Shown: positions 8,862 through 16,918 of the stretch, piece by piece
Layout of the letters: every line of letters begins with the position of its first letter
Numbering within the stretch: the stretch's first letter is position 1
From: Bdellovibrionales bacterium
GTDB lineage: Bacteria > Bdellovibrionota > Bdellovibrionia > Bdellovibrionales > UBA1609
Length of the DNA stretch: 57,675 nucleotides
NCBI GenBank assembly: GCA_015163875.1
Contig: JAAOIH010000008.1
Location: 1-57,675, forward strand
Direction of reading: 5' to 3'
Notes under the pieces: model-generated
Seen by the model: only the letters and a program-made list of their open reading frames with translations
What the model was told of the DNA's origin: nothing
Database searches by the model: none
Program-made: the position numbers and the translations under genes

Positions 8862-9484
8862 TCTTCTGATTTTGTATCTTCTTTTAAGTCGTATCCGTGT
8901 TTTTTAATTTCAGTTTTTAGTCTTTTAGATTTTACAAAACTTAGTCTGTCTAAAAATAATTTTCCATCTAAATGGTCAATTTCGTGCTGAATACAAATAG
9001 ACAGTAATCCGTCGGATTGAAGTTCGCAAAATTCTTTTTTTTCATTTTGATATTTTACTTTAACCCATTTTTTTCTTTGAACAGTTTCGTAATAACCTGG
9101 AATGCTTAAGCATCCTTCGTCAAAAGTAGTTGTTGATTTACTTTCTATAATTTCTGGATTAAATAAAACCAGTGGCATAGAAATTTTTTTTTCTAAATCT
9201 GTTAATTGGTATGAGCTTGGCTCTTTGTTGTCAGATTCTTTGTTGTCAGATTCTTTATTGTCAGATTTTTGCAAATCATCGTAGCGCGAAGATCTAATAT
9301 CAATAACTATTAATCTTTTTAATTGACCAACTTGAGGTGCGGCAAGTCCAATGCCTCTAAATTTATACATTGTCTCTAACATGTTTAAAGACAAAGCTAT
9401 GTCGCTTTCTAAAATATTGTTTAATTTTTTAGAAAGTTTTTTTAGTCTTGAATCCGGAAACTTTAATACCTCTAAAATAGCCAT
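8858..9484 (-). CDS. def: Peptide deformylase
   Basis: Def removes the N-formyl group from new proteins and needs a metal. All three motifs are present: 'GIGLAAPQVG', 'EGCLSIPGY' (metal Cys) and 'QHEIDHLDGKLF' (two metal His and catalytic Glu). I chose the ATG at 9482-9484 ('MAILEVLKFPDSRLKK'), which matches how homologues begin; an ATG 15 bases upstream adds only MLFKY. Oddly, between motifs 1 and 2 the protein carries an insertion with three copies of the pentapeptide SDNKE, encoded by a 15-bp tandem repeat. No Shine-Dalgarno precedes the start, and the predicted promoter would begin the transcript at the ATG. Confidence 0.95.
   Translation of the reverse strand: MAILEVLKFPDSRLKKLSKKLNNILESDIALSLNMLETMYKFRGIGLAAPQVGQLKRLIVIDIRSSRYDDLQKSDNKESDNKESDNKEPSSYQLTDLEKKISMPLVLFNPEIIESKSTTTFDEGCLSIPGYYETVQRKKWVKVKYQNEKKEFCELQSDGLLSICIQHEIDHLDGKLFLDRLSFVKSKRLKTEIKKHGYDLKEDTKSEE
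9222..9266. repeat. 15-bp in-frame tandem repeat inside def, three copies
   Basis: TCTTTGTTGTCAGAT occurs at 9222-9236 and 9237-9251, and with one change at 9252-9266. On the coding (minus) strand it encodes SDNKE repeated three times in a loop of peptide deformylase. The multiple of three keeps the frame, so copy number could vary without breaking the enzyme. Confidence 0.95.
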
Positions 9485-9489
9485 ATATT

Positions 9490-9518
9490 TAAATAACATA
9501 GAGTTTATTTAGAGTCAA
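9490..9518 (-). promoter_or_regulatory. Predicted leftward promoter for def-fmt-metK, possibly leaderless
   Basis: Read on the minus strand, TTGACT (9513-9518) is followed by 17 bases and TATTTA (9490-9495). Transcription would then begin about 7 bases on, at roughly 9483, which falls on the ATG chosen for def. The lack of a Shine-Dalgarno before def agrees with a leaderless mRNA, but this is inferred from spacing only. Confidence 0.4.
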
Positions 9519-9544
9519 AAATGCATGCTTTGACTCTAAATAAA
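9504..9544. repeat. Perfect 16-bp inverted repeat between def and prlC
   Basis: The arm TTTATTTAGAGTCAAA (9504-9519) is mirrored exactly by TTTGACTCTAAATAAA (9529-9544) around the nine-base centre AATGCATGC. No gene ends here, so a terminator role is unlikely. Each arm carries a TTGACT -35-like hexamer pointing outward, so the repeat may be a symmetrical divergent promoter or an operator for a dimeric regulator. Confidence 0.9.
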
Positions 9545-9558
9545 TACCAATATAGTAT
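9530..9558 (+). promoter_or_regulatory. Predicted rightward promoter for prlC
   Basis: TTGACT at 9530-9535 is followed by 17 bases and TAGTAT at 9553-9558 (or TATAGT at 9551-9556 with 15-base spacing). This leaves a leader of about 30 bases holding an AGGAGG Shine-Dalgarno before the prlC ATG. The -35 element lies inside the right arm of the inverted repeat. Confidence 0.45.
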
Positions 9559-9596
9559 TCACGCTACAGCAAAAGCATCAATAAAAGGAGGCCTTA

Positions 9597-11603
9597 ATGC
9601 CCAAGTTTCAATTAGTTAATTTTAAAGATTTTGAAATAAAAAATTTTATAAACCAATTACAAATTATTTTAAAAAATAATAGAGAAAAAGTAGAAGCAGC
9701 TTTAAAACAAGATTCTTTTACCTATGATAATTTTGTAAGAGTTTTGTCAGACACAGACGAAGAGTTAGAATTATTTTATTCGCCATTAAATTTACACAGC
9801 GGAGTTTTAGACTCTCCAGAAGTTCGTGATGTTGTAAAAAAAGCAAGGCCATTGCTTATTGAATATTCTTTAGAGAGGTCTCAAAACAAAAATATTTTTA
9901 ATGCTTTTAACAGTATTAAAAACTCTGATGAATTTTTAAAATTAACTTTTGTTAAACAAAGAGTAATTACAGAGGCAATAAAAGGTTTTAAATTATCTGG
10001 AGTAAATTTAAAAGATAAAGATAAAGAAGAATTAAATAAAGTTATTCAAAAATTATCAAAACTACAAACTCAATTTTCTAATAATGCATTAGATTCTAGA
10101 CAGTCGTGGTCTAAAACTATTACAAATTTAAAAGACTTAGAAGGCGTTCCACAAAACACATTAAATTTAATGAAGCAAAAAGCTGAAGAAAAAAAAATTG
10201 ACGGGTGGCTTATAACTTTAGACTACCCTATTATGTTGCCGTTTATGCAATACTGTAAAAATTCTGAGTTAAAAAAACAAGTTTTTAAAAAAAGTTCTTG
10301 CATTGCTTCGGAGCTAGAGGGTTTTGAAAAATGGGATAATCTTCCTATAATAAAAGAAATTTTAGATTTAAGACAAAAAAAAGCACATTTTTTAGGTTTT
10401 GAAAGTTTTGTTGAGTTATCACTTGCTAGTAAAATGGCCTCTAACTTTAACGAAGTAAATGATTTTTTATCTGGCCTGTCTACAAAAACTAAATCACTAG
10501 CAAAAAAAGAATACGAAGAATTAAAAAACTTTGCAAAAACAAAAGATAATATAGATATGCAAGAGTGGGACAAAGCTTATTATTCAGAGCTATTAAAAAA
10601 AGAAAAACACAATGTTGATAGCGAAGAAATTAAACAATATTTTGGAGACTCTCATATTATAAAAACTTTATTTAATATAACTGAAAAGTTATACAATATA
10701 AAAATTAAAGAAAAAACAACAGGCAAAAATATTTGGCATCCAGATGTAACAGAGTATGAAATTTTTTCTTCATCTGGAGACTATATAGCAAGATTTTATT
10801 TTGATCTTTATGCCCGTACTGGAAAAAATTCTGGCGCATGGATGTCATCTTTTAGTAGCTATTCTAAAAATCAAAAAGCTATTGCTTATATGGTTTGTAA
10901 TTTTCCTCCAAGAGTAAATAACAAACAGTCTTTGCTAGATCATAACGATGTTGTAACTTTGTTTCATGAATTTGGACACGGAATTCATCATTTATTAAGT
11001 GTTATTTCAGAATTTGATTTATCTGGCGGAGGTGGAGTTGAGTGGGATGCAATCGAGGCACCTAGTCAATTTATGGAAAACTTTTGCTGGGATCCAGAAA
11101 TGTTAAAAATGCTTTCTGAACATCAACAAACAAAAGAAAGTTTATCTGATAATTTAATTGATTCGTTAATTGCATCTAAAAATTATAATGTAGGTTTATT
11201 TTTTGCAAGACAAATGGAACTTGGATTATTTGATCTTCGTTTGCATAAATATAATTCTGATATTTATGAAACTTTAAATAAAGTTAGGCAAGAAGTTGCA
11301 GTTAGCAAAGCTCCAGATTACAACCGCTTTCCAAATAATTTTGGACATATTTTTGCTGGAGGTTATGCCTCTGGTTATTATAGTTATATGTGGGCCGATG
11401 TATTGTCTGCAGATATTTTTATGGCATTTAAGGAAGAAAGTTTAAGTAGTAAAACTAATTTACTTTCTGTTAATGCTGGAAGTAAATTTTTAAAAACTTA
11501 TTTAAGCCAAGGCGGATCCAAACCTGCAATGGAGTTATTTAAAGATTTTAGAGGAAGAAAGCCAAATATTGATGCCTTGCTAAGCATGAATGGAATTAAA
11601 TAA
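9597..11603 (+). CDS. prlC: Oligopeptidase A family zinc metallopeptidase (M3)
   Basis: A cytoplasmic thimet-type oligopeptidase that finishes degradation of short peptides, including cleaved signal peptides in relatives. The 668-residue length matches oligopeptidase A (about 680). The zinc motif HEFGH lies near residue 458 in 'VTLFHEFGHGIHHLL', and the third zinc ligand region is 'WDAIEAPSQFMENFCW', the wording of M3A enzymes rather than PepF. The catalytic C-terminal 'FGHIFAGGYASGYYSYMWADV' region is intact (quoted to show the Tyr/His-bearing loop in two parts: FGHIFAGGYASG and YYSYMWADV). An AGGAGG Shine-Dalgarno precedes the ATG. It is monocistronic, convergent with yebC. Confidence 0.92.
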   Translation: MPKFQLVNFKDFEIKNFINQLQIILKNNREKVEAALKQDSFTYDNFVRVLSDTDEELELFYSPLNLHSGVLDSPEVRDVVKKARPLLIEYSLERSQNKNIFNAFNSIKNSDEFLKLTFVKQRVITEAIKGFKLSGVNLKDKDKEELNKVIQKLSKLQTQFSNNALDSRQSWSKTITNLKDLEGVPQNTLNLMKQKAEEKKIDGWLITLDYPIMLPFMQYCKNSELKKQVFKKSSCIASELEGFEKWDNLPIIKEILDLRQKKAHFLGFESFVELSLASKMASNFNEVNDFLSGLSTKTKSLAKKEYEELKNFAKTKDNIDMQEWDKAYYSELLKKEKHNVDSEEIKQYFGDSHIIKTLFNITEKLYNIKIKEKTTGKNIWHPDVTEYEIFSSSGDYIARFYFDLYARTGKNSGAWMSSFSSYSKNQKAIAYMVCNFPPRVNNKQSLLDHNDVVTLFHEFGHGIHHLLSVISEFDLSGGGGVEWDAIEAPSQFMENFCWDPEMLKMLSEHQQTKESLSDNLIDSLIASKNYNVGLFFARQMELGLFDLRLHKYNSDIYETLNKVRQEVAVSKAPDYNRFPNNFGHIFAGGYASGYYSYMWADVLSADIFMAFKEESLSSKTNLLSVNAGSKFLKTYLSQGGSKPAMELFKDFRGRKPNIDALLSMNGIK

Positions 11604-11614
11604 GTTTATTTAAT
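11595..11614. other. AT-only palindrome over the prlC and yebC stop codons
   Basis: ATTAAATAA (11595-11603) and TTATTTAAT (11606-11614) are perfect complements around GT. The stop codons of both convergent genes lie inside or at its edge. With no G-C pairs in the stem and no T-run it would be a weak terminator at best. Confidence 0.4.
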
Positions 11615-12338
11615 CAATGCTAGAGTAAACTCTGCGACTATCTTCAAAATCATCTAACTGCTCAAGCAAGTTATATACTTCTTGTTTTTGACTATCTGTT
11701 AAATCTGGGATTTGTTTTGCTTTATACGAAGGCTCTGCTTTTAAAATTTCCCACTCTCTTTTAACTAAATCTTTTCGCATAGTTTCTAAATTTTCTAAAT
11801 CAGTATAAAAAATATAAGATGTAATTTTAGTAATATCTTGTTCGTCTACTTCGCCAGTGTCTACAGAAGATGCATCAACTTCTATTGCTTCTTCTTCTAT
11901 GTCTTTAAAATTTTTTGCAGTACTTGCCTCTACCATTCCTATTTTATCAAAATTCCAAGAAACACTTCCGCTTTCTGCCCACAAACCAGAATTTTTTCTT
12001 AATAATATTTTTAAATCAGAAACACTGCGATTTTTATTATCAGTTTGGCATTCAATAATAATTCCTACTTGGTGAGGCCCAAAAGCTTCATAAATTTTTT
12101 CTTCAATAACAGAGTCGCCAGTATCTCCACTTGCTTTTTTTAATGCGCGGTCAATAGTATCATTGGGGCATGATAAAGATTTGGCTTCAGAAATAGCAGC
12201 TTTTAGCCTGGCGTTTCCCTCTGGGTCTATGCCTCCAAGTTTTGCTGATACTAATATTTCTCTGGCAAGTTTGTTAAAAATTTTACCTTTTTTTTCTGCC
12301 TTTACTGCTTTACCTGCGTTCTTCCAAGCTTTTCCCAT
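11610..12338 (-). CDS. yebC: YebC/PmpR (TACO1-like, DUF28) family protein
   Basis: Family members were first described as DNA-binding regulators and more recently linked to relief of ribosome stalling, so either role is possible. The 242-residue length and the segments 'GKIFNKLAREILVSAKLGG', 'NARLKAAISEAKSL', 'DRALKKASGD' and 'EAFGPHQVGIIIECQTDNKN' are characteristic. The N-terminus begins 'MGKAWKNAGKAVKAEKKGK' rather than the common 'MAGHSKWANIKHRK', which points to a divergent subgroup. It is convergent with prlC, with only 6 bases between the stops, and lies 22 bases downstream of the nrdB end. Confidence 0.92.
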   Translation of the reverse strand: MGKAWKNAGKAVKAEKKGKIFNKLAREILVSAKLGGIDPEGNARLKAAISEAKSLSCPNDTIDRALKKASGDTGDSVIEEKIYEAFGPHQVGIIIECQTDNKNRSVSDLKILLRKNSGLWAESGSVSWNFDKIGMVEASTAKNFKDIEEEAIEVDASSVDTGEVDEQDITKITSYIFYTDLENLETMRKDLVKREWEILKAEPSYKAKQIPDLTDSQKQEVYNLLEQLDDFEDSRRVYSSID

Positions 12339-12360
12339 TTTTTAAAACCTTTTTTAGTAT

Positions 12361-13362
12361 TTAAAAAGTGTGGTCAAAACCAACATCACCACTTACGCCA
12401 ACTTGGTATGCAGAAACTTTTCTTTCAAAAAAGTTAGCTAGCTCTTGTGTATTTTGTAATTCCATAAAGCCAAATGGGTTTTTTGAATTATATACTTTTT
12501 TCATTCCTAGTCTTACAAAATGCTGATCTGCTACAAATTGTAAATAAGATCTCATGTCTTTTTGACTTAAGCCTACAATTCCTTTGCTTAAAAATTCTGT
12601 TGCAAAATTCATTTCACACTCAATTGCTTCATCTAACATTTTACAAATAATACCTTCAAATTCTGGTTGCCATAATTCTGGCTCTTCTTTTCTAACTGTT
12701 TCTACAACCTTAAATGCAAAATTCATATGACAGCTTTCGTCTCTAAACACCCAATTAGTTCCCGTAGCTAATCCATTTAATAAACCCTTTGATCTTAAAA
12801 AATAAACATAGGCAAAAGATCCAAAAAAGAATAATCCTTCGATACAAGTTGCAAAACAAATAATATTTAATAAAAATTTTCTACGATCTTCTAAAGTATT
12901 TAATTCGTCTACTTTTTGAACAAAACTAATCCATTTAAAAGCAAAGTCTCCCTTAGCTTTTATAGTTTCTATATTATGAATAGCTGAAAAAGCTTCGTTT
13001 CTTTCTTTTTCATCTGGAAGATATGTATCTAGCAAAGTTAAATAAAATTGAACATGAAGGGCTTCTTCATAAAGTTGGCGAGATAAATAAAGTCTAGCCT
13101 CTGGAGAATTAAGATGTTTGTAGTAATTTAAAACTAAATTATTACTAACAATGGAATCTCCTGTTGCAAAAAAAGCCACTAATCGTTGAATTAAAAATCG
13201 TTCTGCTTCTGTAATTTTATTTGAATTTAAATCTACTAAGTCTGAGCTAAAATCTACTTCTTCTACAGTCCATGTATTTTTAATTGCATCTTTATACATT
13301 TCAAAAAATTCTGGATACTTCATTGGTCTTAAAGTTAATTCATAACCTGGGTCTAATAACAT
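12361..13362 (-). CDS. nrdB: Ribonucleotide reductase class Ia beta subunit
   Basis: NrdB houses the di-iron/tyrosyl radical that starts reduction of ribonucleotides by NrdA. The ligands are visible: D69 ('TGDS'), E100 and H103 in 'EEALHVQFY', then E in 'CIEGLFFFGSF', and E/H in 'RDESCHMNF'. The radical Tyr is kept at Y107, so this is a conventional Tyr-radical enzyme rather than a Phe-substituted class Ic form. A GGAG Shine-Dalgarno lies 9 bases before the ATG. It follows nrdA by 46 bases on the same strand. Confidence 0.95.
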   Translation of the reverse strand: MLLDPGYELTLRPMKYPEFFEMYKDAIKNTWTVEEVDFSSDLVDLNSNKITEAERFLIQRLVAFFATGDSIVSNNLVLNYYKHLNSPEARLYLSRQLYEEALHVQFYLTLLDTYLPDEKERNEAFSAIHNIETIKAKGDFAFKWISFVQKVDELNTLEDRRKFLLNIICFATCIEGLFFFGSFAYVYFLRSKGLLNGLATGTNWVFRDESCHMNFAFKVVETVRKEEPELWQPEFEGIICKMLDEAIECEMNFATEFLSKGIVGLSQKDMRSYLQFVADQHFVRLGMKKVYNSKNPFGFMELQNTQELANFFERKVSAYQVGVSGDVGFDHTF

Positions 13363-13408
13363 AATTTGTTTCTCCTTATATTTTTTATATAAAATTTTAT
13401 CTAAAGTC

Positions 13409-15991
13409 TTACTGACAAGATTCGCAAATTTCTGGGTTTTCTAAAGAACATGCAAGCGCTTCTTTGTCAGTATAAGTTTTGTTATCACCAGAGGTGTTAT
13501 TTTCTGTAAATGTTTTTCTAATTTTTGTTGCTGGGCGAGATCTTAAATAATAAGTTGTTTTTAAGCCTTGCTTCCAAGCATACATATACATGCTAGACAA
13601 AACTCCAACACTTGGGTTTTCTATAAATAAATTTAAAGATTGGCTTTGGTCAATAAAAGAACCCCTTCCTGCTGCTAAATTAATTAATACTTTTTGAGGT
13701 AGCTCCCATACTGTTTTAAATCTTTGTTTTAAATTATCAGGTATTTCTACAATTGATTGGATAGATCCTTCGTTAAATTTAATTTGGTTTTTTATATTTT
13801 CTGTCCATAAAGAATTATCTTTTAATTCCTTAGCCAAATATTTATTTACCTGTAAAAATTCACCAGACAAAGTTTCTCTTTTAAAAAAATTAGAAAGTTG
13901 AGGCTCTGTGGCTTCGTAAACTCCTGCCAAAGTTGCAATAGTGGCAGTCGGTGCAATTGCAATCATTAAAGAATTTCGCAAACCATGTTTTTTTATTTTT
14001 GTTTTTAATTTATCCCACATTTTTGTATCTTCTGGCACAACTCCCCATAAATCAAATTGCAAAATACCTTCTGAGGCTTTTGTTTCTTTAAAACCTGGGT
14101 GGCTTCCAAATTGTTTGGCCAATTCGCAAGAGGTTTCGAGAGCTGAAAAATAAATCATTTCTGAAATTTTATTAGATAATTTTAAAGCTTCTGGGCTATC
14201 AAAATTATAACCTAATTTAAAAAATGCGTCTTGTAAGCCCATTAGTCCTAGGCCAACTGGTCTCCATTTTTTATTAGAGTTTTCTGCTGTATCAATAGGA
14301 TAAAAATTAATATCAATAACTCTGTCTAAATATTTCATAGCCACAGATACTGTATTTTTTAATTTATCAAAATCAAATTTAGAGTTTACCACATGTTGGG
14401 CGATATTTATTGATCCTAAATTACACACTGCTGTTTCTGGGTCAGATGTTACTTCAATAATTTCTGTACATAGGTTAGACAGGTGAACAGTTGGTGCTTT
14501 TTTCATAGCTTCGCGACTGCTTTCTGCAGAAGATAAAATTTGATTACATTTTTTATTAGAGGAGTCTTTAAAAGTCATCCACCCGTTGCCTGTTTGTGCT
14601 AAAGTTTTAATCATTCTAGAATATAAAGTTCTTGCAGGTATTTGTTTAACAAACTTTTTATTTTTTTCTCCCTCTAAATAAATTTCTTCAAAAATTTTGC
14701 CATAACTATCTACCAGCTCTGGCATATCATTTGGATTAAATAATGACCAAGTTCCGTCTGCTTCTACTCTTTTCATAAACAAATCTGGAACCCAGTTAGA
14801 TAAATTTAAATTATGCGTTCGTTGGTACTCGTCACCAGTGTTGTCTCGTAGTTGTAAAAATTCTTCTATGTCGGCGTGCCAAGTTTCAAGGTACACACAA
14901 GCTGCACCTTTTCGTCTGCCACCCTGATTAACTGCAACAACAGATGAGTCTAAAGTTTTAAGCCAAGGCACAACTCCATTTGAAAAACCATTAGTTCCTT
15001 TAATTAAAGAGCCTCTTGATCTAACTCTTGAAAAAGATAAACCAATGCCTCCTGCAAATTTTGATAATAATGCTACATCCATATATTTTTTATAAATTCC
15101 CTTTAAGCTATCTTTTGGAGAATCTAATAAATAGCAAGAAGATAATTGCGTTCGCTTAGATGCTGAATTAAATAAAGTTGGGGAGCTTGGCATATAATCT
15201 AGCTTAGAAATTAATTCATAAAACTCAGAAGCTTCTTCAAAAGTTTTTGCAAGTCCGCAAGCCACTCTTAAAAAAAAGAATTGAGGTGTTTCTGTAACTT
15301 TTCTTGTAACTGGGTCTTTATATAAATATCTATCATACAAAGTTTTTAAACCAAAATATTCAAAATAATGGGTTCTTCTTTTATTAATAATAACATTTAA
15401 AGCTTCTTTGTTTGTTTTTACAAAATTAAAGCTGTCTTTAGAAATTAATCCAGCTTCATAGCTGGTTTTTACTGATTGATAAAAATTATGAATAGACTGA
15501 CTTGTAACTTCTTCGTCAATGTATCTAGATAATAATCTTGAAGCTAATTTTGAATATTCTGGATCCTCTGATATTAAAAAAGATGCAGTTTGAATACAAA
15601 TTTTATCTAAGTCCGCAGTGCTTGCTCCATCATACAAGCCGCTAATTGCTTTTGTTGCAACCTTCATTGGGTCCACTTCTTGAAGGCCGATAGAGCATGC
15701 CATAACAACATTAACAATTTTATTAATATCAACTGGCTCTAAGCTTCCATCTCTTTTTTGCACTCGCATAATTTTTGGGCCGTTTTGAGAATGTGGTTGG
15801 TTAGAAAATTCAGCATCTGTAATAGTATTTTTATCATCAATGTGGCTGTTATTTATTGTGGGTGCGTTTACAACTTTGTCTTCTTTTAAAGTAGATGTTT
15901 TTTCTTTATCTGATGTATGAGAATCAGAATTTGAATTAACTAAATTATTAAAATCAGTATTTGTATTATGTAATTTATTTTCTGTGCTCAT
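13409..15991 (-). CDS. nrdA: Ribonucleotide reductase class Ia alpha subunit
   Basis: NrdA reduces ribonucleoside diphosphates to deoxy forms for DNA synthesis. Residues 1-73 are a Ser/Asn/Asp/Thr-rich, probably disordered extension. An ATP-cone regulatory domain follows (about 74-165, 'MRVQKRDGSLEPVDINKIV'), then the catalytic barrel with 'QLSSCYLLD', the active-site 'NLCTEI' (Cys and Glu), 'CNLGSINIAQH' and the electron-transfer Tyr pair in 'TTYYLRSRPATK'. The C-terminal 'ENPEICESCQ' carries the redox-shuttle Cys pair. The ATP cone implies dATP feedback control. It is cotranscribed with nrdB. Confidence 0.95.
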   Translation of the reverse strand: MSTENKLHNTNTDFNNLVNSNSDSHTSDKEKTSTLKEDKVVNAPTINNSHIDDKNTITDAEFSNQPHSQNGPKIMRVQKRDGSLEPVDINKIVNVVMACSIGLQEVDPMKVATKAISGLYDGASTADLDKICIQTASFLISEDPEYSKLASRLLSRYIDEEVTSQSIHNFYQSVKTSYEAGLISKDSFNFVKTNKEALNVIINKRRTHYFEYFGLKTLYDRYLYKDPVTRKVTETPQFFFLRVACGLAKTFEEASEFYELISKLDYMPSSPTLFNSASKRTQLSSCYLLDSPKDSLKGIYKKYMDVALLSKFAGGIGLSFSRVRSRGSLIKGTNGFSNGVVPWLKTLDSSVVAVNQGGRRKGAACVYLETWHADIEEFLQLRDNTGDEYQRTHNLNLSNWVPDLFMKRVEADGTWSLFNPNDMPELVDSYGKIFEEIYLEGEKNKKFVKQIPARTLYSRMIKTLAQTGNGWMTFKDSSNKKCNQILSSAESSREAMKKAPTVHLSNLCTEIIEVTSDPETAVCNLGSINIAQHVVNSKFDFDKLKNTVSVAMKYLDRVIDINFYPIDTAENSNKKWRPVGLGLMGLQDAFFKLGYNFDSPEALKLSNKISEMIYFSALETSCELAKQFGSHPGFKETKASEGILQFDLWGVVPEDTKMWDKLKTKIKKHGLRNSLMIAIAPTATIATLAGVYEATEPQLSNFFKRETLSGEFLQVNKYLAKELKDNSLWTENIKNQIKFNEGSIQSIVEIPDNLKQRFKTVWELPQKVLINLAAGRGSFIDQSQSLNLFIENPSVGVLSSMYMYAWKQGLKTTYYLRSRPATKIRKTFTENNTSGDNKTYTDKEALACSLENPEICESCQ

Positions 15992-16041
15992 AAAAAGTCC
16001 CCAGTTATTATTGAGAGATTAAGGAAAAAAACCTTGTCTAT

Positions 16042-16069
16042 AGAATAAAAAAAACTAGGGATTTTTCAA
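16042..16069 (-). promoter_or_regulatory. Possible nrdAB promoter
   Basis: On the minus strand TTGAAA (16064-16069) is followed by 16 bases and TATTCT (16042-16047), leaving about a 45-base leader to the nrdA ATG. A clear NrdR box was not recognised. The call rests only on hexamer likeness in an AT-rich background. Confidence 0.3.
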
Positions 16070-16175
16070 GTACTGTTAATTATTTGACACGCCCTTATAT
16101 ATAAATTTCTTCTCTACCTAGAACAGGTTTGAAATGAGCATTTTTAGCCAAAAAAATTATTTGTTTTTGACAGAT

Positions 16176-16205
16176 AAAAAGGCTTCCTTTTTGGAAGCCT
16201 TTTTT
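16176..16205 (-). terminator. Intrinsic terminator after the beta-barrel gene
   Basis: GGCTTCC (16181-16187) pairs with GGAAGCC (16193-16199) around a five-T loop. The stem is extended by A5/T5 on each side, so it ends in a U-tract whichever strand is read. On the minus strand it falls 37 bases after the stop of the gene ending at 16242, and so closes the envelope gene block. Nothing on the plus strand ends here. Confidence 0.85.
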
Positions 16206-16241
16206 AGTCTTATAAGTCCTATAAAATGTTAAGTGGTAAAT

Positions 16242-16883
16242 TTAGTAAAAATATACGAAGCTTAAGCTTGGATTAATTTCTTTTGTTTTTTCATTTTTTA
16301 TCTCTGTGCCATTTATTGTGTTGGTAATTACTTTCTTTCCAACAATGTAGGATAAATCAAATGTTGCAGCTAAATTTTTTGTCATAAAGCAACGAGTACC
16401 TACAGACAATATGTAACCAGGCTCTTCTAATTTTAAAGAACTAGCTTTAGTAGCTCCAAATGGTGAAACTCTTATCCATCTATATGCTGCTCCAACATAA
16501 GGGGTCATCCATGTTTTGTGATAGTGCTTTACTAAACTTGGGCGTTTTTTAAATATATATTTTACAGCTAATTTTGCGCCGTAAGCTTTTGGCTCAAGAC
16601 CAAGATTTTTATATTCAGCTAATCTTTTATACTGAACACCTAAAGATACATCCCATTTTTTGTTAAAAATATATCCTTTTGCAGCTCTTAAAGTAATATT
16701 GTTTTCTTTGTCAGAGGTAACTGTCCCTGCTGTGTTAGTTTCTTTGCTGATATCTATACTTGTTCCTATTTCAAAATATTTATCAACTTGATTTTTTACC
16801 ACTCTGTGTTTTCTTGCTTTTCGCTTAGCAAATGTAGGCATAGCTATTGATGATACAAATAATAATGCGATTAGTAATTTCAT
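16242..16883 (-). CDS. Small outer-membrane beta-barrel protein
   Basis: 213 residues. A signal peptide ('MKLLIALLFVSSIAMPTFA') is cut before a very basic segment 'KRKARKHRVVKNQ'. The rest alternates hydrophobic and polar residues in beta-hairpin fashion, with 'SLGVQYK', 'KLAVKYIF', 'YVGAAYRW' and 'TFDLSYIVG', and ends 'LSFVYFY', the C-terminal aromatic signature recognised by the BAM machinery. An OmpA-transmembrane-like 8-strand barrel is a fair guess. It shares its first ten residues and overall plan with the gene 35 bases upstream, so they are probably duplicates. A GGAG Shine-Dalgarno is present. No specific function can be named. Confidence 0.8.
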   Translation of the reverse strand: MKLLIALLFVSSIAMPTFAKRKARKHRVVKNQVDKYFEIGTSIDISKETNTAGTVTSDKENNITLRAAKGYIFNKKWDVSLGVQYKRLAEYKNLGLEPKAYGAKLAVKYIFKKRPSLVKHYHKTWMTPYVGAAYRWIRVSPFGATKASSLKLEEPGYILSVGTRCFMTKNLAATFDLSYIVGKKVITNTINGTEIKNEKTKEINPSLSFVYFY

Positions 16884-16918
16884 ATTTTCTCCTTGTAGTT
16901 TTTATTTAGTTTTTAAAA

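Noticed and set aside
16121-16145. tRNA T-arm-like sequence (GGTTTGAAATGAGC)
   Set aside because: No matching acceptor, D or anticodon stems could be drawn around it.
16136-16233. Possible 32-codon gene in the nrdA / beta-barrel intergenic region
   Set aside because: It runs straight through the terminator hairpin and has no Shine-Dalgarno.
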